DNA of 64,000 nt from Ilex aquifolium (taxonomy: Eukaryota > Streptophyta > Magnoliopsida > Aquifoliales > Aquifoliaceae). Position numbers and translations under genes: made by a program. Shown piece by piece: positions 56,350 to 64,000 of the stretch. The stretch covers positions 27,319,244 through 27,383,243 of the forward strand of contig OX637393.1 of the NCBI GenBank assembly GCA_951799425.1. Direction: 5' to 3'. The number at the start of each line of letters is the position of its first letter. Position 1 is the stretch's first letter. Below the pieces are notes generated by a model, which worked only from the letters and a program-made list of their open reading frames with translations, was not told the origin of the DNA and did not search any database.

Positions 56350-56605
56350 TGTAACGCCCCAAAAACCGGGGGTCCTTAATTTAACAAAAATTCGGGCAGA
56401 GTCTCCTTTGTACGGGGAGCTCTACCCAAAACACAACCTGTGCAATTATACTACATTGACCACATCGGATCCATTTATGAAAAAATATTGACCACACTGA
56501 GTCCATTTATAAATAAACATTGACCACACCGGGTCCATTTATCCATACTCATATAGCCACATGTAATTTTTCTTTTACATTCAAACAGTCCATATGAGTT
56601 CGATT
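56350..56605 (-). mobile_element. LTR X stub (chromovirus)
   Basis: TGTAACGCCCC (56350) followed by ccgggggtccttaatttaac and attcgggcagagtctcc matches the 3' end of the S1 and O LTRs in reverse. It lacks the ccaccctggacggcatt piece between them. The rest of X is not found: element C enters at 56606. Confidence 0.7.
56455..56545. repeat. Three ~33-40 bp repeats in LTR X
   Basis: ttgaccacaccgggtccatttat occurs three times with small changes (starts near 56456, 56489 and 56521). Confidence 0.8.
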
Positions 56606-57928
56606 TGTAACACCCCAAAATCCCTCTTGGACGACATTACTATTTAAAATCATTCACATCATGAGAGCAACTAAATGGACTTCATAACAAAAGAGAATTT
56701 CATTTATCATCCACAGTATATACAACATCATCCAAAATGATATGTCCAACTATAGCAATTACACCCAAAAACAGATCAACTATTATCTTGCAGCGGAATA
56801 ACGAAATATTAGACTTCACATTGTCTCAAAATGAATTTCCTAGTCTAGAACATAAAAAGAACAGTTCAAGACATCCCCCGCCGGGTCAACATGTCCATCA
56901 AGTTGAGCTTCCTAAGCTACCTGATCATCAACTCTGAGCTCCTCCTCTAAACCAAAATCTGAAAAGAATGTTGTTTGTAGGGGGTGAGCACTAAGCTCTG
57001 TAGGAAAATCCTCTCAAACCCGAACAAGATTTCAAAAGCATATAAAACAGTCGGTCACATTTTACAAATATTATATATAGTTTTCGAAGGAAAACATGGA
57101 CATTTCAATGGATCTCAAGTTTACACAATAGCAATAATTAAATGAAAAATAAAACCAATTCCCAAAAATAACAATTCCAACCAGTTACCATTCTCATAAT
57201 GAACCAATTCCATCATAAACTCATTTCCACAATAAATCATAACCAACCGTTTGCAAAATAAATAATAGCCCAAAATGTCTCTAAGGTATGATGTAACATA
57301 TCGCATAAATACACACATCAAGAATATCCTGGCCCACACCTACACACCCAATCCTCGCAAGGATACACAACTTTAGGAATTGCGTATATCAACGCATCGG
57401 TAGAGATGATCCAACCCAGGAATAGTATACTAACCCTCAGCCTCGATACCATGTGAGCGAATAGTGGTTTGGTCCTCGCAAGGCACCAACCCCACTACGA
57501 GTGGTAGGGAACCTTCAAACCCACACGGGGTAAGAAACGCATCTACCCACTCTACGATACTTGGTCAACGGCCACCCATGTTCATCCAAACATCCACACA
57601 ACAGCTACAATACCAACCAACTTCCCAAATCACAAGTAAATCAAAAACCCCCAATTCCATAGGTATTTTTCTAACGGAGCAATTTCAAGAAAAATATGCA
57701 AGAGATCATCAAACATATATGTTTATTGTTCAAACAAAGCACTAGAGTTTTGAAATCAAGAATAAGGAATATCAAGAAGAACAATCTCTATTTCTTGAAA
57801 GAAACAAGGGTTTTGAGTTTACAAGGATTTCATGGCTATCAAACCATAACTTTATTCAAAACATGATAGGATTTGCAAGGACATCAAGAAACAATGATTT
57901 CATAACATATATCTAAGATTTAGAGTCA

Positions 57929-57990
<62 letters not shown>

Positions 57991-58687
57991 CCCTAGCCTC
58001 AATGAACAAGAGTGAGAAGAAACCCCTACCTAGAAATCAAGAATTCCAAGCAAAACTCAAGCTTTAGAGACTTCTTTCTTTCCTTTTCTTTTTCCCTTTA
58101 TCTTCTCCTAGGGTTCTAAGAAGTTTGGGGTGAGAATGGAATGAAAGAATGGAAGAAAATGGGCTGAAATCTGTGTTTTAAACACAGCAGTCCCCGAAAG
58201 TTACTGTTCACAATCTGATTTTTGGGTTTTCTCCAAAATTACGGTTTTGCCACTAAAAATCTCTAATTTGATCCATATGACTACCCTAAGGTTTTTCGAC
58301 GTTCCGGATTCATTTTTAATGTTATTTTAACCTAAAAATATTTAGTTTTATGATTTATCTCAAAACTAAAGTAAATTTACACTCGAAACACTAAAATTAC
58401 TATTTTATTCCTCCGAACCGCTCTATGTGCTAAACAGCTATTCTCCAAGTTTTTCGGATCTCTCAGGTTCAATGATAATATTATTTTGACCTAAAAAAAT
58501 TAATATTTTTACTTAGTTACCCTTATCAACCTTAAACACCTCCAAAAATTAAATTTCACAATCAATTTGCTCCCTAATATTTATTCCTACTATAAAAATC
58601 TGTAGGGTTCATGCATACCTCATCACCTATATTAGTATTTCAACAATAATTACTTGCTATATAAAGATAAGAGTGTGGGGGTTTACA
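56606..58687 (-). repeat. Element C 3' LTR
   Basis: TGTAACACCCC (56606) to GGGGTTTACA (58678-58687), 2082 bp, abutting the polypurine tract. It shares its start TGTAAACCCCCAC (minus strand) with S1 and F2. It contains the (TA)n run at 57931-57988 and a TTTAAA site near 58175. The left flank cgatt (56601-56605) is a candidate target duplication that cannot be tested here. Confidence 0.88.
57931..57988. repeat. (TA)n microsatellite
   Basis: About 58 bp of uninterrupted TA within the C LTR, just upstream (minus-strand sense) of its cctagcctcaatga block. Confidence 0.95.
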
Positions 58688-58706
58688 ATCCACCCCCCTT
58701 AAAGAA
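58688..58706 (-). promoter_or_regulatory. Element C polypurine tract
   Basis: Minus strand CTTTAAGGGGGGTGGAT immediately before the LTR start TGTAAAC. Confidence 0.85.
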
Positions 58707-58728
58707 AGTTTCGTCCTCGAAACTTACC

Positions 58729-60022
58729 TTAAGTAGCGAACAAATGAGGGTACTTCTCTCGCATCTCCAGCTCTGGTTCCCAAGTAGCTTCCTCCACCCC
58801 ATGATGTTGCCACAAAACTTTCACCAGTTGGATGACTTTATTGCGAAGCACCTTCTCCTTGGTATCGAGAATCTCCACCGGTTGTTCTTCATATGTTGCC
58901 CCATCTTGAATTTCTATATCCTCCAAATCCACGACATGCATTGTATCCGATTGCCACTTTCTCAACATTGACACATGAAACACGTCATGTACCCCTGACA
59001 ACTGAGCTGGTAACCGAAGTTGGTATGCCACTTTACCCACCGCTTTGATCACTTCAAATGGTCCCATGTACCTTGGAGCTAATTTTCCTTTCTTGCCAAA
59101 TCTAAACACTCCCTTTTTGGGTGACACTTTGAGAAACACATAGTCCCACTCTTGAAATTCCAATTGTCTTCGTCTTCTATCCGCATAGCTTTTCTGTTTA
59201 CTTTGTGTCGTGCGTAGTCTGTGCCGGATGAGTTGAATTTTTTCCGTAGTCTCCCGGACAATTTCTGGCCCAAACAAGCTACTCTCTTCAGCTTCCAACC
59301 AACAAGTCGGGGATCTACATGGTCTTCCATACAATGCCTCATACGGTGCCATGCCAATGCTAGATTGAAAACTGTTGTTATATGCAAATTCCACCAACGA
59401 CAAATGATCACTCCAACTTCTCTTGAAGTCCAACACACAAGCACATAACATGTCCTCTAAAATCTGTATCACTCTCTCGGATTGGCCATCCGTTTGAGGA
59501 TGAAAAACGGTGCTAAAGTGTAACTCTGTCCCCATAGCTCGTTGTAGACTTTGACAGAATTGCGCCACAAACCGCGAATCACGATCCGACACGATAGAGA
59601 GTGGAACTCCATGTAATCTAACAATCTCACGGATATAAAGCTTGCTCAAGGTCTCTAAGGAGTCAGTGGTCTTCATACTCAAGAAATGAGCGGACTTGGT
59701 GAGTCTATCAACAATGACCCATACGACATTGTGCCCTCGTGAAGTCCGGGGAAATCCAGACATGAAATCTATGGTGATGTGATCCCACTTCCACTCTGGA
59801 CTAGGTAAGGACTGTAGTAATCCTCCGGGTTTTTGATGCTCCACCTTCACCTACTGACACACTGTACATCATGCTATGTACCTTGCCACATCCTTCTTCA
59901 TTCCCTTCCACCAATATTGACGTTTCATGTCTCTATACATTTTTGTGCCACCGGGGTGGATAGCAAACTTAGAGTGATGACACTCTCCAAGTATCTCCTT
60001 CTTTAAGGACGAATCATCGGGT
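58729..60022 (-). pseudogene. Element C integrase with chromodomain
   Basis: An HHCC finger (HHSKFAIHPGGTKMY...CTVCQ, 59850-60000) precedes a 373-codon frame. Catalytic residues are D28 (HITIDFMSG), D89 (SIVSDRDSRF) and E125 (DGQSERVIQ), giving the exact D-x35-E spacing. A GPF-type module (YMGPFEVIKAVGKVAYQLRL) and a C-terminal chromodomain (about residues 310-373: ILDTKEKVLRNKVIQLVKVL, EEATWEPELEMREKYPHLF) follow. Chromodomains bind modified histone H3 and steer insertion into heterochromatin. A TGA (Trp expected) and a TAG (Gln expected) lie in the finger near 59856-59880, and a one-base shift at about 60022 cuts it from RNase H. Confidence 0.93.
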
Positions 60023-60565
60023 ACACAACTTTTTCCCATATCTCAGTTCTCCATTCCTCAAAGACCAACCTTCACTTGCTTCCCCATTTTCCAATTTAGC
60101 TCGAATCGACTCTAAGTAAGGATCCAAGCATTGTAACTCCACAATCCTACGTTGAAGGGTAGGTTGAGCCACAAGGTTAAACAAGCATGGCCGGGATCCA
60201 TCTCCTCTAACCCATAGATCATAGTCTCCAAGGGCATCAATCATCTTTCATTTACTTGCAAGAGCATTGAGTTCACCCCGAGACTTTCTGCTAAGTGCAT
60301 CTGCGACTACATTAGCCTTCCCCGGATGATAGTTGAGTGTGAAATCGTAATCTTCTAAATACTCAATCCACCTTCTTTGCCGAAGATTCAAGTCTTTCTG
60401 TGTGAATATATACTTGAGGCTCTTATGATCAGAAAACACTTGAAACTTTTCTCCATACAAGTAACACCTCCACAACTTAAGCGCAAAAACCACAGCGGCA
60501 AGCTCCAAAGTCGTGAGTGGGATAGTTCTGCTCATGAATCTTAAGTTGCCTCGAGCCATAAGCAA
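60014..60565 (-). pseudogene. Element C RNase H and linker
   Basis: [60 protein letters not shown] and [11 protein letters not shown] are the Ty3-type RNase H. A TGA at about 60246-60248 (CGA-to-TGA fits) interrupts the linker to integrase, which continues in frame (IDALGDYDLW). The upstream RT frame is offset by one extra T near 60513. Confidence 0.88.
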
Positions 60566-62360
60566 TTACCTTACCTCCTTGCATTAACACACATCCCAAG
60601 CCTCGCAACGAAGCATCGGTATACACATCGTATCCCTCTCCACTGCTCGGAATAATGAGGACATGAGTTGTTGTCAACTTCTCCTTCAAGGTGTGAAAGG
60701 CTAGTTCACACACTTGCGTCCACAAGAATTTTTCTCCCTTCTTCATAAGGCATGTCATTGGCATTGCTAGCTTGGAGAACCCTTCCACAAACCTCCGGTA
60801 GTAGCCTGCTAAGGCCATGAAACTACGTATTTCGGTCACATTCTTCAGTGGTTCCCACTTAATCACTGCTTCAATCTTTGCGGGGTCAACAGCTATCCCT
60901 TGTTCGGACACAAAATGACTAAGGAATTTCACTTCCTTCATCCAAAACTTGCATTTACTCATCTTAGCATATAACTTATACTCTCTCAATGTCTGAAGCA
61001 CTACCGAGAGATGGTGTTCATGTTCCCCTTGTGTCCGTGAATAGATTAATATGTCATCAATAAACACAATGACAAACTGATCTAGATATGGCCGGAATAC
61101 CCTGTGCATCAAATCCATGAAGGTTGTCGTAGCATTAGTCAGTCCAAACGGCATTACCGTATATTCAAAATGATCATACCGAGTACGGAAAGCTGTCTTA
61201 GGAATATCCTCCTCCTTGATCCGCAGTTGATGGTACCCTATGCGAAGATCAATCTTGGAGTAATACTTAGAACCCCTCAGCTGATCGAATAAATCATCAA
61301 TTCGTGGCAATGGGTATTTATTTTTCACTGTCACTCGATTTAATCTTCGGTAGTCTGTGCATAACCGAAGTGTTTCATCATGCTTCTTCACAAAGAGGAC
61401 CGGGGCTCTCCAAGGTGAAGTACTTAAATGGATAAACCCAATAGTTAAGAGATGGTCCAACTGCTTCCTTAGCTCCTTTAACTCCAAAGGTGCCATCCGA
61501 TAGGGAGCAAGGGATATGGGTTCGGTTCCCGAATAGAGATCAATCTTAAACTCAACCTCTCTCCGTGGGGGTAACCCGGGTAGTTCATCTGGGAAGACAT
61601 CCGGAAAATCCAATACTATCAACACCACGTCCGCATGGAATTTATCCCGATCATCTCCTATTAAGCTGGCCAAGAAACTCAAATTGCTCCCCGCCTTAGC
61701 TTTCAAGAATCTATTTCCCGTAGTGGGAAATGGATGGGAAGAATTTCGATCATTAATGAAGCTGAAAACTACCCCTCCCGGTAATTGAAATAAAATTCGC
61801 TTGCGAAAACAATCTATTATCGCACGGAACGTGGACAACAAGTTCATCCCAAATATTATGTCATACCCCTTCATGTCTGATGCAACCAAATCTACAAGCA
61901 ATTCTTGTTCCCCAATTCGAAGCACACAATCTCTACACACTCTTCTAGTATCCAACCGTTCTCCCGTAGGCATGTCAATACTCAAGGCATGTTCTAACTT
62001 CTCAAATTCTAATCCCAAATTAAGAGCATATATAGTGCGTATGAATGAATGAGTCGCACCGGGATCAAATAAAATTCGGGCCCAAGAATTATAGAGAAGC
62101 ACAATACCTTCCACAACTGCATTGGAAACATCTTCCTCCAGTTGGGTCAAAGCAAAAACTCTTCCTTGATTGGTACCGTCTGGGGCTATAGCTCCTAACG
62201 GCTTCTGTTGTAGTGACTTCTGTAGTGGTGGCTTATTTGCATGTACTTGTCCTGCCGTCTGAGCATTCTTTTGGGGTGGAAAGATCGGACAATGACTCCA
62301 AATATGCCCCAAACCTCCGCAAGCAAAACAGGCTCGTGGGTCTACTCCTACCCTCTCCGG
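60477..62360 (-). pseudogene. Element C gag knuckle, protease and reverse transcriptase
   Basis: A 611-codon frame: the CCHC knuckle [14 protein letters not shown] straddles its start (62290-62335). Protease has [12 protein letters not shown] (D83; Pro replaces the usual Ser/Thr but is seen in such proteases) and [15 protein letters not shown] has [65 protein letters not shown] and FIDDILIYS (417-425, catalytic pair intact), then the thumb and the start of RNase H ([20 protein letters not shown]). No internal stop. It is the longest intact coding stretch in the window. Confidence 0.92.
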
Positions 62361-62730
62361 TAAGCCTCAAACTCCTCGAGCTGTCTGAAGTCTCTGTCCA
62401 ACCGCCTGGTCTGGGCGACGGTATGGTGCCGTTCTCTGCACTCCACTACTACTAGCATCGGTCCTGATCGGACCTCCCCTCGTGAAGTTCTATCTCCTCT
62501 GGTTGTCCTATGTGTCTCTCTCCACCAGTGCAGCTCTATCAACTAGATCCCCATAGTCTCGGATCTTGTGAGCCACAAGCTTCTCCCAAATGGAAGGCCT
62601 CAAGCCTTGCTCAAATCATTTGGCCCTCTTGGCCTCAGTAGATATGAACTCCGTGGCATAGCAGGATAGCTCATCAACTTCCTCTCATAATCCGCCACCG
62701 TCATGCTACCCTGTCATAGAGCGAGAATGT
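62361..62730 (-). pseudogene. Element C gag, C-terminal half
   Basis: Out-of-frame pieces on the minus strand read like a chromovirus capsid: SMTVADYERK, TEAKRAK, EQGLRPSIWEKLVAHKIRDY, ALVERDT. Two or more frameshifts separate them. LTR J interrupts the gene at 62731. Confidence 0.75.
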
Positions 62731-64000
62731 AACACCCCGTATTTTTCTTTTATAGATATGTATATAGATATATATAGTAAATAATTTTTGTAAAAACATG
62801 GATATGAGTAGTGACGATAGGAATAAAAACTAGAGATGCGAATTGATTGGGAAGTTAAGCTTCGAAGATGTTTAAACTTGGAAAGGGTGAATAGACAAGT
62901 TTCTAAAGGTTTTTAGGTCAAAATAAGGTTTTCGTTGAGTCCGGAAGGTCGAAAAACCTTGGGAGAGGTAATATGAGGTGTATTAGAAGTTAGGGAGTAT
63001 TTTGGAGTTAAAACACATTTTAGAGAAAATTTGAGTATAAAGGATTTTGGACACTGTCTACTATTTCGATCATAACTTTTTATGCGTAATTCCAAATGAC
63101 CTGAAATTTTTACAGTAGATAGTAGACATCTAGGGCTACAAAAGTGTATCTCATAAAAATTTTCCAATTCGACCTCTAAATGGGTCAAAAATGTACTGGA
63201 AGTGGAAGTAGAAAATCTGGGTAGTGACTACCGGTAGCCAAAATCAGCTACCGGTAGCCAATGGTCCAGTGTGTCCGAGCTACCGGTAGCCAGTGTAAAA
63301 ATCCGAATTTTTTTAGTTCGCGAACCCTCGATTTTTCCCCCACTATAAATACATCCTCTCACCTCCTTAGCCTTCATTACACACCTTAAAACCCTAGAAA
63401 ACATTAGAGAGAAAGAGGGGAAGAGAAAAACACAAGATCAAAGGTGAAAAACAAGGAATTAAAGGGTTGATTCAAGATCAAAGCCCTAGATTTCCAAGAA
63501 CATCAAGGTAGGGGTTTTCTCCTTTTCTCTTACAATTGAGGCTAGGGTATTTATATATGTATGATTTGGTTATCAATGGTATATATATGCTATGAAATCA
63601 TCCTCTCTTAGGCTTTTTGGCAAAGATTACATGTTTTGAACAAAGTTAGGGTTGAATACCCATGAAATCTCTTTTTATGTTTCAAAACCCTAGTTTTTGG
63701 AGAGTGATGTATTTCCTTCTTAAATGCTTTCTTTATGATGGATTTTTGAAACCTTAGTGCTTTGTGTTGGGTAGCAAAAATAATGTTATTGTGATCTCAT
63801 GTATTTTCTTGGTTGGTTATTGAAAATGTCACATGCTTAAATTTGGGGATTTTGGATAAATGATTGTAAATGGAGATAAATATAGGGATTTTATTTTTGG
63901 TTGGGTTGTTTGTGATGCAAATGAGTGGGAGGTTTCTTGTAAGAATGCTCACCCATTCTCAAGAGGTTCCTTGTAAGGATGCTTGAGAATAAATGAATGG
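62731..64000 (+). mobile_element. LTR J (chromovirus), 5' part
   Basis: Starts TGTAACACCCCGTATTTTTC, the same first 20 bases as LTR I, inside element C gag. It runs to the window end (1270 bp of an LTR expected to be about 2.4 kb). The ttccttgtaaggatgct half-units begin at about 63925. Whether it is solo or part of a full element cannot be seen. Confidence 0.85.
63228..63351 (+). promoter_or_regulatory. LTR J U3 promoter: ctaccggtag array plus TATA box
   Basis: CTACCGGTAG (63228-63237) and two GCTACCGGTAGC palindromes (63247-63258 and 63279-63290) lie about 54 bp upstream of TATAAATA (63344-63351). A pyrimidine-rich leader follows. Confidence 0.65.

Larger units (their letters stand above)
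56606..62730 (-). mobile_element. Chromovirus element C (Tekay-like), minus strand
   Basis: 3' LTR, polypurine tract, then integrase with chromodomain, RNase H, RT, protease and the C-terminal half of gag, all on the minus strand. It is the best preserved chromovirus here: one 611-codon frame and one 373-codon frame carry most of pol. Single-base shifts (about 60513 and 60022) and stops break it. Gag is cut at 62730 by LTR J, and the 5' LTR is outside the window. Confidence 0.9.

Noticed and set aside
57931..57988. Long TA run considered as an origin or scaffold-attachment signal
   Set aside because: It is a simple microsatellite within a retrotransposon LTR, with nothing to support another role.

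Overview
The window is repeat-rich DNA from a flowering-plant nuclear genome. I find no rRNA, tRNA, CRISPR array or bacterial-type gene, and no convincing host protein-coding gene. Nearly everything supportable is LTR retrotransposon sequence, mostly Ty3/gypsy. The lineages are plant-specific: a Tat-type element with a second, archaeal-type RNase H; Athila-like elements with the DLGA/DFG-type protease; and chromoviruses (Tekay-like) with a C-terminal chromodomain and LTRs of about 2-2.5 kb. The species cannot be named from this.

Layout. 1-340: tail of an LTR inserted in an Athila-like element (A1, minus strand, 341-5640, with LTR-like sequence to about 7200). A1 is split by a solo LTR (S1, 1455-3914, target duplication GCAGT). 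About 7200-10191: an old minus-strand Tat element (Tat2). 10192-12111: solo LTR E (duplication ACCAA). 12118-24166: a minus-strand Athila-like LTR (B3) split by the young Tat element Tat1 (12712-23611, duplication AAAAT, two LTRs, gag-PR-RT-RH-aRH-IN on the minus strand and a spliced antisense gene on the plus strand). 24401-32012: a minus-strand chromovirus remnant (H) whose 3' LTR is split by LTR G, itself split by solo LTR F2 (duplication CTTTT). 31906-32307: an ORF joining an unidentified N-terminus to H integrase. About 32530-35443: Athila-like A2, pol-less, carrying a small MITE. 35484-39277: two LTRs of one family facing each other in inverted orientation.

39533-45345: chromovirus D on the plus strand (complete 5' LTR, two primer-binding sites, gag-PR-RT-RH with many nonsense mutations), joined directly to Athila-like A3 (about 45362-55464 plus 3' LTR 55465-56349). 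The A3 3' UTR holds solo LTR O (50261-55295, duplication GTCCA), which holds solo LTR I (50461-52875). 56350-56605 is an LTR stub (X), entered by chromovirus C (56606-62730, minus, nearly full pol with chromodomain). C gag is cut by LTR J (62731 to the window end).

The retrotransposon genes form the usual gag-protease-RT-RNase H-integrase series. Every copy is broken by stops, single-base frameshifts or deletions, so none looks autonomous. The most unusual signals are in the LTRs and in Tat1. At least six LTRs from different families carry a short, very variable array of GC-rich palindromes about 40-110 bp upstream of a TATA-like box. Tat1 carries an antisense gene with three phase-consistent introns and a 40-bp minisatellite.
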